The translations under genes and the position numbers were made by a program. Under the pieces are notes generated by a model, which did not search any database, was not told the origin of the DNA, and was given only the letters and a program-made list of their open reading frames with translations. Source: Arion vulgaris (taxonomy: Eukaryota > Mollusca > Gastropoda > Stylommatophora > Arionidae). From it: a DNA stretch of 64,000 nucleotides. Every line of letters starts with the position of its first letter. The first letter of the stretch is position 1. The stretch covers positions 61,186,152 to 61,250,151 of the forward strand of contig CM036755.1 of the NCBI GenBank assembly GCA_020796225.1, in the 5' to 3' direction. Below, one piece after another: positions 55,560 through 64,000 of this stretch.

Positions 55560-55770
55560 CAAGTGCCGTGTCATGCCTGCCGGCGTAGGCGATCATGTTT
55601 CTCCACAACTCTCTCTGCTTGGTGCATGTAACCAGTTCTGCCGTCGATCTTGTGTCGAAACTTGATGTCAGGCCATCCAACATTTTCATCAGTTGTCTTC
55701 TCCTTCCCTGAATTTTACCTGTTGTCACCAAATGTTCTAAACATTCTTATCGCATTGTATGCCCGAAGAA
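55560..55770 (-). pseudogene. LINE 3' terminal fragment
   Basis: It matches 33935-34130 in the same orientation (CACAACTCTCTCTGCTTGGT, CCCTGAATTTTACCTGTTGT). The minus strand reads NLVTTGKIQGRR-like and TKQRELWRNMIAYAGR-like segments. Confidence 0.7.
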
Positions 55771-55869
55771 CTTTGTTTGCCGGATTCTTATTGTTTTGAT
55801 ACGGTTTCTTTTTGTATAATAACAGTGTACTATCCTTTCAATAATAATCAGTTATCTCACACCAACCAC

Positions 55870-56215
55870 TCGCCAGAGTGGTTTTCGGGGCCCAAATTAG
55901 GGTTTAAAGAACAGAACCACTGTTACCTGCCACGCATGTCGTAAGAAGCGGCTAAGAAGGTTGGCGAGGGCTAGCTACCCCACACCGTAAAAAACACTAG
56001 ATAGCTACAGAACGGATAGCAAACCGAGTAAACTCTGGCTGAAACCGGATACATCGCCGAAGGATAAGCACCAGAGCTCCAAATGGTGCTGAAGATGTGA
56101 CGTAAAACACACAAATGCTAAGACTGCATGAATCAGATTTCCACATGAATAGAAGTTATGGGGAGATCTAGTACATCGGTATGGACGGTGATCGCGAGAG
56201 AGAGAGACATCAAGT
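55870..56215 (+). mobile_element. Chimeric SINE: SINE-B head with (GA)n LINE-type tail
   Basis: 55870-55965 is SINE-B (GAGTGGTTTTCGGGGCCCAA, CATGTCGTAAGAAGCGGC). From about 55966 it switches to the 53040-53325 type (GTAAACTCTGGCTGAAACCG, GCTCCAAATGGTGCTGAAG, TGATCGCGAGAGAGAGAG). The SINE-B 3' half is absent. Confidence 0.6.
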
Positions 56216-56284
56216 ACTTACTATCAACACCTTTCATATTATGAATGTTTCAAAGTTCGGACGTCATTTGTTTTATGATAACAT

Positions 56285-56650
56285 AATCAAGAAGAGAACG
56301 GTTTAGAAATGAAGAGATCAGGACAGGGAGGAGGAGGACGGGTGAAGTGGGTGGGGAGGGGAGGGGGAGATGGAACAACAGAAGTACGGAACTTCATCAA
56401 GAGAAACAAAAATTTAATAGTTCGGCCACATACGCTGATTAGCAACAGACACTGCACATCATCGAGCAATGTTACTTTGTTGTAGTGCATACAAAGCAAA
56501 AGACCATCAACTCAAAAGATGGAGTTCATGGATAAGAGATGGAACTAAAAGTTTATAAAGTGTACACAATCGATCGTTCTATAAATCTCTTTTTTATCCA
56601 GACACTGTAAGGCAAAACATGATTAGAGTAAAGAAGAAGAAGAAATAAAC
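56285..56650 (+). pseudogene. LINE-b 3' end, strongly decayed
   Basis: GAACGGTTTAGAAATGAAGA, TTCATCAAGAGAAACAAAAA, ATAAATCTCTTTTTTATCC and GGCAAAACATGATTAGAG align with 13600-13900. A G-rich insert (GGGTGGGGAGGGGAGGGGGA) at about 56345 is not in other copies. Tail GAAGAAGAAGAAA. Confidence 0.65.
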
Positions 56651-56654
56651 ACTG

Positions 56655-56825
56655 TATCGTCAGCATATCTTAAGGCAGGTATTTCTTTTCCTCCAATTAT
56701 AAAAATGATTGTATTGTTCTATTTCACTTTCTTCCCGTAAAATTCCTCGTGGTGTTTACTGCATATATGTTAATCACACAAGGAGACTATATGCAACCTT
56801 GTCTGACTCTCTGTCTTTTGTCAAA
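56655..56825 (-). pseudogene. LINE RT fragment with YADD box
   Basis: The minus strand reads VRQGCI, a stop, SPCVINIYAV, then in another frame IIFIIGGKEIPALRYADDTV. The YADD catalytic box and the preceding GG.E.P.LRYADDT match the style of LINE-e at 60660. Confidence 0.6.
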
Positions 56826-56959
56826 CTAATCTAATTATCATCGCATGATCCTACAGCCGAAATTTGATCACTATACATTTTATGAATAATGCATGAATCG
56901 TGATTTACGTTTCTAATGCGCGCAAGTTACCAACAAGACCAGAAAATACCGAGTCACCA

Positions 56960-57265
56960 ATATCAGCATAAGAAAGAAATTTGGCACAGAACCTTGCTTG
57001 AAATACATTGAGAAACAAAGAATGACGTGGTTTGGCCCTTAGTAAGAATGTATCCAAACTCCACAGCATACCGTCTTCTACAACAGAAAATCAGGGAAGA
57101 AGGCGAGAGGAAGACCACGAAAAACATGATTAGATTAGTACAGCAAAATGATGTCGAAGTGCAAAAATAACAATCACACAAGCCACTAGAGCAGCGCAAG
57201 CCAAAAACAGAAAACCACGACTCTGGGCAACAACCCGGTAGCAGTGTGACGACAATAGAAGAAGA
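56960..57265 (+). pseudogene. LINE 3' end
   Basis: It reads EYIEKQRMTWFG-like, RMYPNSTAYRLLQQKIREEG-like and ERKTTKNMI-like segments, then ITQATRAAQAKNRKPRLWAT and TR. It matches 60736-60948 in reverse. Tail GAAGAAGAAAGAAG. Confidence 0.6.
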
Positions 57266-57331
57266 AAGAAGACTGCGGTTGCTACTATTAGCCACTACCT
57301 GAGTAGGAGATTCCGCAAAACTGAGTATAGC

Positions 57332-58060
57332 CACAGCCAACTTTAAACTCATAGGGACTGCGGACTCAGGTAAAAATTATTGGAAATCAAAACACAACCG
57401 GTCACATGACCACGCATTCCAGCATTGTTGTATATAGTCGAATTTATTTTAAAATCAACACAATGTGTTAAGTCAAAGTTATATTATGCAACAAGTTAAG
57501 CCACAGCCAACTCTAGATAACTAGGCCAGATAACTGACTGTTGGTTCCCTGGCCTAGATCAGAGAAGGGGGCTGGAATGTATATATGTTTGATAGAACGC
57601 TGCAGGCTTTTTTGCAATTTTACTCAATTATGTAAGTCTGTGGTTATTTATTGCTGACAAATATTCATAATATTGATATTCCTTATTGTTAAACTTAACT
57701 TGTTGCATAATATAACTTCTATTTAGCATTTTGTGTTGATTTTAAAATGAATTCGTCAATATACACCAATACTGGAATGCGAGGTCACGTGGTGTAGTTG
57801 TGGTCTGATTTCCCATAATTCTTACCTGAGTCCGAAGACCCATAAGTTTATAGTTGGCTCTGGTTAAACTTAACAATAAGGAATATCAGTATTATGAATA
57901 TTTTTCACCAATAAATAACCAAATACTCACAGAATTTAGCAAAATTCCATAAAAGCATGCAGTGTTCTATCAAGCATATATAAATTCCAGCCCCCATATA
58001 AAACTAGGTATAGGGTATCCCCGTGAGTCCGCAGGACCTATACGTTTATAGTTGACTGTG
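57332..58060 (-). mobile_element. CACRGCC MITE carrying a second copy of itself
   Basis: Outer ends CACAGCCAACTTTAAACTCA (57332) and, reversed, CACAGTCAACTATAAACGTA (to 58060) extend as inverted repeats for about 40 bp. The flanks are GTATAGC and GTATAAC. The body is the family sequence in reverse, interrupted at its GTTAA(G/A)C site by the copy at 57502-57862. Confidence 0.75.
57502..57862 (+). mobile_element. CACRGCC MITE, complete, nested
   Basis: 361 bp, ends CACAGCCAACT and (reversed) CAGAGCCAACT, about as long as the 44477 copy (360 bp) and clearly related. The flanks are GTTAAGC (57495-57501) and GTTAAAC (57863-57869). Confidence 0.85.
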
Positions 58061-58222
58061 GTATAACCGGTTTCGTTTGCCAAGCTACTGAGTTAGTGCT
58101 TGAGCAACGCTGTGAGCTATGAATGTTGCATGAGATGCTTTTTGCTGTGTCAACCGTGCGTTTGTTGTGTGTAATCAGAAAATGGCGGACATCGGTTATG
58201 ACGAACAAACTCAATCTGCCGT

Positions 58223-58527
58223 ATGCAGTTATATTGTGGGTGCAGAAAGCTGGATTTTGTCGTGATTGATGTTTCATTCGACAAGAATTGCAATTCAAGT
58301 GATGAACAGTTTTGTGTTGTTACATTAGCGACGGCCATATGCATTTATGCGGTGCAGGTTTCTTTTTGTGGCGGTACGCGACTGTTTGATTCTGGAATTA
58401 GTTTATAAAGGAAACATTTCACAGTTGTTAGCATTTCGTGTGATTTTCATTGGCACAGGAACGGAGAAATTATTGGGTGACCCGTTGCAGTGATGTTGGA
58501 ACCGTACTTATGAACTATGTGGTATAA
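58223..58527 (+). pseudogene. Harbinger-like transposase N-terminal fragment with an intron
   Basis: Exon 1 ends CNSSDEQFCVVTLATAICIY then AVQ at 58357. A 101-bp gap runs GTTTCT...TTGGCACAG (58358-58458), a GT-AG intron in phase 0. Exon 2 reads ERRNYWVTRCSDVGTVLMNY then VV and a stop (58527). The SSDEE...LA.A followed by (R)RR.YWV layout is how PIF/Harbinger transposases begin, from memory. The rest of the protein is missing, so it is a relic or a captured exon. An AAAATGGCGGAC start-like context lies just upstream (58178). Confidence 0.4.
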
Positions 58528-58640
58528 CCTTACATGCCTGGAGTTGTTGGAATCCTCTGTGTATGTAAGAAAGCCAGGTATTCTTCCGTGGTGTGAAAAA
58601 TGGTGAAAATCTATAATTCCTGGGGACCTGATAAAGAAAA
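58517..58640 (+). repeat. Segment duplicated at 63183-63303
   Basis: GTATAACCTTACATGCCTGG, TGTAAGAAAGCCAGGTATTC and GAAAAATGGTGAAAATC recur with few changes at 63189-63285. Confidence 0.8.
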
Positions 58641-59160
58641 AGTATACAAAAATTATTTGTCTGCTGTGAAGTATATACTATACTAGCAGTTTTACTCGTT
58701 CTTCTGACGTTGAGTTTAGTTTGAATCTATTTGTAAAGTCCCTTAAAGAAAAATGCCCGTTGTCTCAAAATCGGCGTCTTCCCCATTAAAAAACAATACG
58801 TTTTGTCGCCATGAAAGCTTGAAAAATTTGTCGGTTAGCGAAATAAGATTAAAATGTCCCTCATTCCGATTGCTAGTAAAACCTGATACAACAGAATTTC
58901 CATTCCCGTGAAAGTTGATAAAAAACAATTTAAAATGACCCTCATTCCGATTGCCATAAAGAACCTGATGCAATAGAATTCCCGTTCCCGTGAAAGTTGA
59001 ATTTAGTTTAAATCTAGTTGTAATATTTCACCACCTTTAAAGTTAATTTATTATCCTTTTCCGCCGATCTTCCGAACCCACATAAACTGTCCTTCATTCG
59101 GATTGTCAGTAAAAGCTGATACATTTGAATTCCCGTGAAAGTTGAAAAATAACAATTGGC
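58641..59160 (+). repeat. Worn 75-85 bp tandem repeat
   Basis: Three copies (about 58845, 58930 and 59085) of a segment with CCTCATTCCGATTGC, AAACCTGATACAACAGAAT and TTCCCGTGAAAGTTGA. A TTTAGTTTAAATCTAGTTG block lies between copies two and three. Confidence 0.7.
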
Positions 59161-59744
59161 AAATTAAATTTATTCAGATAATTAACTTATCAATGTGTTC
59201 AAAACAAAGGTTAAAAAAAAAAAAAAAAATTTGCCGACGTGAGATATATTTAAAAAAAAAATGTGTTAATATAATGTTAAAAAAAAATTGTTGATCTTCC
59301 AGTGAATTGAATATCTTGTCTTCAGGATAGCAGCCTAGAATCGTATGCATTCGGCTGCAAAGCTGACATGTTGAAATACCAATAAATATGTTCGTATTCG
59401 TGTGACTGATTTGTGTAAGTCGTCACCGGAATATAACAACATGACCTCTGCGTATCACGTGACCGGGAACGTCGTTACAATATTGATATGCGTTTACGAC
59501 GAATTCTGTGCATGGCCATATCGTTTAAGTTGGAATATTTTTATAGAAACGTACAAATGGTCTAGTTTTATCATTTTCAATTTTTCCTATATATGAAAGC
59601 TACCCTCTTGCCAAATTTCAAGTCTGTATGATGTCCAGATATCTTTAAGCAATTGAGACAGATGCATTCAACTTTCATTCAACTTTCGTTTATATATATT
59701 TGAAGATATATTAGATAACCACATGGTACTTCTATCAATCTCTT

Positions 59745-59818
<74 letters not shown>

Positions 59819-59911
59819 TTATTCATTCTTGCTTTCACCAGAAAATAGGTATGCAACGTAACATTAGCATTTACTTTAGTGTTGCAATTCAACGTTCGTT
59901 GCAATGCACGT
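59161..59911. other. Unassigned with (TA)n at 59742-59816
   Basis: A perfect TA dinucleotide run of about 36 repeats lies at 59745-59815, and a 17-bp A run near 59213. Elsewhere no assignment. Confidence 0.8.
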
Positions 59912-60170
59912 GTGTTGCCAGGGCCCTCAAGGGGACAAAGAATAGTAACACTGCGACCTACAAGGCATGTCGTAAGAGGTGTCTGAGGTAGAGGGTTTAG
60001 GAAGCTACCCTAGTAAATAAAAGGCGTCGCAGAAATCGGATGTGCGGGTTTACTTGTAGATGCATAACTGACACAACTTACAATCACTCTTATGCTCAGA
60101 TCACATACAAATCACAAAGAGTGGTTTAACAAGTGGGTGATATGGAGCGTTCGAAGAAAAAGAAGAAGAA
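59912..60170 (+). mobile_element. SINE-A copy
   Basis: TGTTGCCAGGGCCCTCAAGG, AAAGAATAGTAACACTGCG, AGCTACCCTAGTAAATAAAA, ACATACAAATCACAAAGAG and GATATGGAGCGTTCGAAG, with a long GAAAAAGAAGAAGAAGAA tail. No convincing TSD. Confidence 0.82.
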
Positions 60171-60429
60171 GAACATTCCTAAGAGAACCTATGCAACATT
60201 TTTTTAAACACATATTTTCATTACAGTACATGTAACCGCTGTTTTAATGGGTGTTGTTTGTAAGGTGATTAACTCTTTCAATACCAATAAATGTTACTGA
60301 AGCCTGACCACACAAAAATGTTATAACGCCACAATTGTTATCAGAAAACTGTTTTGTGTTTTCGTTGTTTTCGGTATAGAGAATATACTGTAGAACTATA
60401 CTCATTCTTTATTGATTACTAAAAAGCAT

Positions 60430-61690
60430 TTCATTGTGTAGAAACATTAGAGATTGAGGAAAATAATGGAAAGAATGGGATTACGATTGCGTCACTGATC
60501 ATAAAATAAGTTTATAGTGATCAAACGGCGGCTATAAGATTAAGCAATTTTATATCGCAGCAATTAGGCATAACGCAGAAAGTGAGTCCGCCAAGATTAC
60601 ATTCTGTCGCCTAGATTGTTCAATATAAGTGCAGAAAACTGCAGAAGATAACGGAAAGTAACAATACGATCATTTTATAATTGGAGGAAGAGAAATACTT
60701 GAACTAAAATATGCTGTAGATACATTATTACTGTTCGTCTTCTTATTTTGTCGTCACACTGCTACCGGTTGTTGCCCAGTATCGTGGTTTTCTGTTTTTA
60801 TCTTGCGCTGTTCTGGTGGCTTGGGTGATTGTTATTTTTGCTCTTTCACAGGATTCTGCTATCCCATCTAACCATCTTTTTTGTGGTCTTCCTCTTGTCT
60901 TCTTTCCCGATGTTCTGTTGTAGAAGACTCTGTTTACTGTGGAGTTTGGATACATTATTACTGTTAACATCGCAAAACAAGAATGAACAATTAATAATCG
61001 AAGGGCAAATTAAAAGCGATAAACATTATCTTAAGTTGACAAAAGTAAAAAAAATATCAGTATGCATACTCTTCGATATCTGTTGGGGAGACTGAGCACC
61101 TATGGGTCTGCCCGGAGTGCAATGACGTCAGTTTAGTAACCAATAACCAAAAAAATAATGATAACTGATAAAAAAAGAAAATGTGAACAGTTTTCAATAT
61201 CCTTCAATTATGGCTAATCGAAGATGGAAAATGGATGAAAGAAATTAAAAGAAGAATTAACACGACGTTATAAAAGACGTTACAAAAATGTAAAAGTACT
61301 AAAAACAGGGAATGGGACTTATAAAAACAACAAGAATTAGAAAACTAAGAAAATGCATACTGCCAGTGGCAACGATTACATGGGAAACATGAACTTTAAC
61401 AAGACAGTGGGTAAACATATGTGATTTTAATAATAAGTGTTACAGAAGAGTCCTCCGTATTTAATGTAATCAGAAGAGAACAATTAGACCGTTCCAGAAG
61501 AAACTCAAAGTCAAAGAAAGCTGGTTGATGTTTCAAAAAGAAATGAGAAAATTTGAGATATATTCTATATAAAAAGACACAAAGGATTGAAAACGATTAT
61601 TATGGAAGGATGCATCACGGAAATAAAGAGTAAGACGACGGAAAAGACGGACAGGTTCATTATGTAACTTGTGGTTTAAGCAGAAATCTG
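60430..61690 (+). pseudogene. LINE-e copy with RT remnants
   Basis: VRQDYILSPRLFNISAEN (60593-60646) corresponds to the VRQGC.LSP.LFNIY RT motif. GGREILELKYAVDTLLL is the YADD box with Asp changed to Val. The sequence continues past a nested LINE fragment (LLLTSQNKNEQLIIEGQ), then RWMKEIKRRINT, KLRKCILPVATYTWET-like, CYRRVLRI and VKESWLMFQKEMRKFE-like segments, and IIMEGCI. Many stops. The RT is certainly dead. Confidence 0.65.
60736..60948 (-). pseudogene. LINE 3' scrap with 17-bp TSD
   Basis: A 213-bp fragment, minus-strand frame VNRVFYNRTSGKKTRGRPQK, RWLDGIAESCERAKITITQA and TRTAQDKNRKPRYWATTG. GATACATTATTACTGTT is repeated exactly at 60719-60735 and 60949-60965. It is inserted in the YADD region of LINE-e. 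Confidence 0.9.
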
Positions 61691-61694
61691 ATGC

Positions 61695-62095
61695 AAAATA
61701 AAAGTATCCTCTGCTTGATAAAGGCTTTTTGATCGAGACTTCGCTGTGTATTCCTATTGTTTTTGTAGTTTGTAAATCTACTGTACTTTGTTTTTATATT
61801 TCGCTAATGTTTGAGATTACATTTTACAAGTGAAATTGACTTGAATGAATCCACACTAAGACGATCTCTCTCACTGATCATAAAACAGACACGCAGAGAC
61901 GGGCAGTCTGGTCTATGTGAGCGATAAATTCTAAAGAACTGTTAGGATGGCAAAGTTATACTTAAGACACTACGTAATCACGTTCTCATGGGAAACCACT
62001 AAGCTCACAAAGAGTGGTTAACTTCTTTGATAAGAAAGAAAGCGAAGAAACAACATAACGACTACCCACTCAGTAATAAAATTGTAAAATTTCCT
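61695..62095. other. Unassigned; terminal-palindrome fragment at about 61705-61765
   Basis: CTTGATAAAGGCTTTTTGAT then CGAGACTTCGCTGTGTATTC matches one arm of the element at 63820-64000. The rest is unassigned. Confidence 0.5.
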
Positions 62096-62099
62096 TGGA

Positions 62100-62232
62100 G
62101 TGGGATGACTTTTATATATGTTTGATAGAACACTGTAAGTTTCTATTAGCTCATAGTCATTTAATGATGACAAGTGTTAATGATATTGATAATACTCAGC
62201 GTTAGCTTGTTAAGCTCAACAATTTTGCTATC
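62100..62232 (+). mobile_element. CACRGCC MITE fragment
   Basis: TTTATATATGTTTGATAGAA, CACTGTAAGTTT and ATGATATTGATAATACTCAG align with 44560-44680. Both ends are missing. Confidence 0.55.
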
Positions 62233-62234
62233 TT

Positions 62235-62885
62235 GGGTCCATGGTCACTGTCAGCCTTTCTCTTTATGAAGAAATCAGCGCTCGTTTAGGGAGTGCGGCT
62301 ACTACATTCGGCAAACTATCAAAGCGAACGTGGACAACACAAAACTGACATTGCAGACGAAGATTAAAATATATCGAGCCTGTGTAATTAGTTCTTTACT
62401 ATATGGCTCAGAAACATCGACATCCTACTCAAGATTCGAGAGGAGACTTAACATCTTTCACCTTCAATGTCTCCGCAAGATTATGAACATCATGTGGTTG
62501 ACAAGATAACCAACTCTGCAGTACTGCAACGAGCAAATCTGCCTTCCATCATGGGCATGCTCAGCAGTAGACGACTAAGATGGTTGGGGCATGTGAGAAA
62601 AATGGAAACTTGTCGCATACCAAAAACAAATGTTGTTCTGTGAACTTTCGGAGGGGAAGAGGCAGACCACTGCTCAGATATAAAGATGTCTGCAAAGCCT
62701 CAATGAAAAACTTTTCTATAGATCCCAGCACATGGGAAAAACTAGCTGATGACAGAGTTGTGTGGAAAGCCAAATTGCGAAAGGGTGCAGAGTCTTTTGA
62801 GAAGAGACTTCTGTATGATCTGAACGACAAGAGAGAAAAGCGAAAACTCAGAAGTTATCACAGTAAAACACTTGCCAATTGACCT
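62235..62885 (+). pseudogene. LINE 3' end (another family)
   Basis: Read across three frames: SARLGSAATTFGKLSKRTW, KIKIYRACVISSLLYGSETS, RRLNIFHLQCLRKIMNI, LPSIMGMLSSRRLRWLGHVR and GRGRPLLRYKDVCKASMKNF, then WEKLADDRVVWKAKLRKGAE (62580-62882 open). This is the classic post-RT region. At least two frameshifts. Confidence 0.8.
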
Positions 62886-62889
62886 TCTG

Positions 62890-63110
62890 TCAAGACGAAA
62901 AAGGCCATATATAAGTTAGGGTTCTCATACGTTTTAATTTGTTTCAGACATGTCATGATTTCACCAGTAAATCTGAGATTCCGCAAACAGTTTTGGAAAT
63001 CATAGACTTGTCCGCAATTTTACAGGTCAAGAGGAAATTAACACTCTGTCATCGACAGCATCTGGTAACTACGTGGTAACTGTGCAAAATTTGATTTTCT
63101 AACTTGACAC
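62890..63110. other. Unassigned
   Basis: No assignment; it may belong to the hAT relic downstream. Confidence 0.3.
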
Positions 63111-63358
63111 TCGAAACAGAATCTACAATCTTTGGACAAACTACTTAGATTGATAAGAGCAAACAAAACATTGATAGTTGGCTGTGGTATAACCCTACAT
63201 GAATGGAGTTGTTGGAATCGTCTGTGTATGTAAGAAAGCCAGGTATTCTTCCGTGTTGTGAAAAATGGTGAAAATCCATAATTCCTGGTGACTTATCGAA
63301 ACAGAATCTACAATCTTTGGATAAACTACTTAGATTGATAAAAGCAAACAAAGCATGA
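63111..63358 (+). repeat. 62-bp direct repeat flanking a MITE end and the 58517 segment
   Basis: 63111-63172 and 63296-63357 (CGAAACAGAATCTACAATCT, AACTACTTAGATTGATAA) match with about five differences. Between them are GATAGTTGGCTGTG (a MITE terminus) and the duplicate of 58517-58630. Confidence 0.8.
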
Positions 63359-63445
63359 ATGCACATTCGTGCGCTTTTCTCTTTCATATAAAGTGTTATT
63401 TTCCGCCTGTAGCAATCTATGTTTGTCGCGGCAAAATGTAGAACC

Positions 63446-63775
63446 TTCAATGAGATTTGTTGACTGACAAAGGTATGCATATAGATGATTCAAGGTGCTG
63501 TGACCTGTACTGCAATCTAGAAAAATGTGCATCCACCTATAGAAAGCAAATGATATCGCAACAAAATTGGTTTGACTATATTGAAAACTGTAGGAGTAGT
63601 GAAATGTAACTCTGAAATCGTGAATATAGCACAGTTCTTCCTTGCTATTTCAGCACACAATGAGTCGGCAGAAAGACTATTTTCTTTAATCCATGCCCAA
63701 TGGATCAGTGAGAGAAATCGTCTTAGTGTGGATTCGGTCTTTCACTTGTAGAATTTAATTTCAAATATTGGAGAA
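63446..63775 (+). pseudogene. hAT transposase C-terminal relic
   Basis: The first frame reads TDKGMHIDDSRCCDLYCNLE and WFDYIENCRSSEM, then stops. After a shift it continues NSEIVNIAQ, FFLAISAHNESAERLFSLIH and WISERNRLSVDSVFHL with a stop. The FLAI..HNE..ER.FSL...W..ERNRLSV.SV pattern is the hAT dimerisation domain. Most of the protein and the element ends were not found. Confidence 0.75.
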
Positions 63776-63814
63776 ACACGTAAAAACAAAGTACTGTAAT
63801 TTTAACAGGTAAAA

Positions 63815-64000
63815 AAAATAATACCCAACGATGTTTCGATCAAAGGTCTTTATCAAGCAAAGGATTCACCAGAATGAGACAAATTCACTACTTAAACGGC
63901 AGACATAACATATACAATTAGATATGTTTTCCCTTCTGGCGTATCCTTTGCTTGATAAAGGCCATTTGATCGAAACAATGCTGTGTATTATTATTGTTTT
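63815..64000. mobile_element. Palindromic repeat element at the window end
   Basis: 63820-63868 and 63945-63996 are inverted copies: one arm has TTTCGATCAAAGGTCTTTAT then CAAGCAAAGGAT, the other ATCCTTTGCTTGATAAAGG then GATCGAAACAATG. About 75 bp separate them. One arm also occurs alone near 61705. The element may continue past the window. Confidence 0.6.

Noticed and set aside
58743..58973. 76-codon minus frame with NRNEGHF repeats
   Set aside because: It follows the worn 75-85 bp tandem repeat and shows no domain.

Overview
The window reads as intergenic or intronic DNA from a repeat-rich invertebrate animal. It is AT-rich and eukaryotic: RNA polymerase III-type SINEs, non-LTR retrotransposon (LINE) 3' ends, terminal-inverted-repeat DNA transposons and large minisatellites fill it. 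There are no operons or ribosome binding sites, and I could not support any complete host gene. The mix of many endonuclease/RT-type LINE tails, LINEs with an RNase H domain of the I/Nimbus kind, tRNA-derived SINEs and IS630-Tc1-mariner, piggyBac, hAT, P-like and Harbinger-like DNA elements would fit a mollusc (gastropod or similar). That is an inference from memory, not a measured assignment.

Layout. 0-8 kb: MITE and SINE copies, LINE 3' ends, a 1.1 kb TTAA-flanked piggyBac-like element and a 26/27-bp minisatellite inside one old MITE, then the longest RT-bearing LINE copy (6.2-7.9 kb). 9-11.3 kb: a 25-bp minisatellite split by a 1.58 kb TG...CA (LTR-like) insert. 11.3-16 kb: SINEs, nested MITEs, LINE pieces and a hAT-type MITE. 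16.9-20 kb: one LINE 3' end broken first by another LINE and then by a 2.2 kb P-like transposon. 22.4-29.45 kb: a 7 kb array of an 18-bp unit. 29.6-36.5 kb: dense LINE/SINE nesting. 37.06-38.2 kb: a 28-bp array. 41.87-43.68 kb: a 21-bp array. 44-48 kb: more SINEs, LINE tails and a MITE. 48.93-51.12 kb: a nearly complete IS630-Tc1-mariner element with about 106-bp terminal inverted repeats and a broken transposase of very wide D-E spacing (Sailor/DD82E-like). 51.5-64 kb: SINEs, LINE pieces, a self-nested MITE, a Harbinger-like fragment with a recognisable intron, a hAT transposase C-terminus and a terminal palindromic element.

These sequences do not work together as a system. The readable biology is their insertion history: target-site duplications (TSDs) let many layers be ordered, and several minisatellites can be traced to a transposon sequence that multiplied in place. 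Names used here for local families: SINE-A and SINE-B (about 250-260 bp, (GAA)n tails), SINE-T (about 200 bp, tRNA-derived, A-tail), LINE-a (heptamer tail TATTGTC on the opposite strand), LINE-b ((GAAA)n tail), LINE-c, LINE-d and LINE-e, and the CACRGCC MITE.
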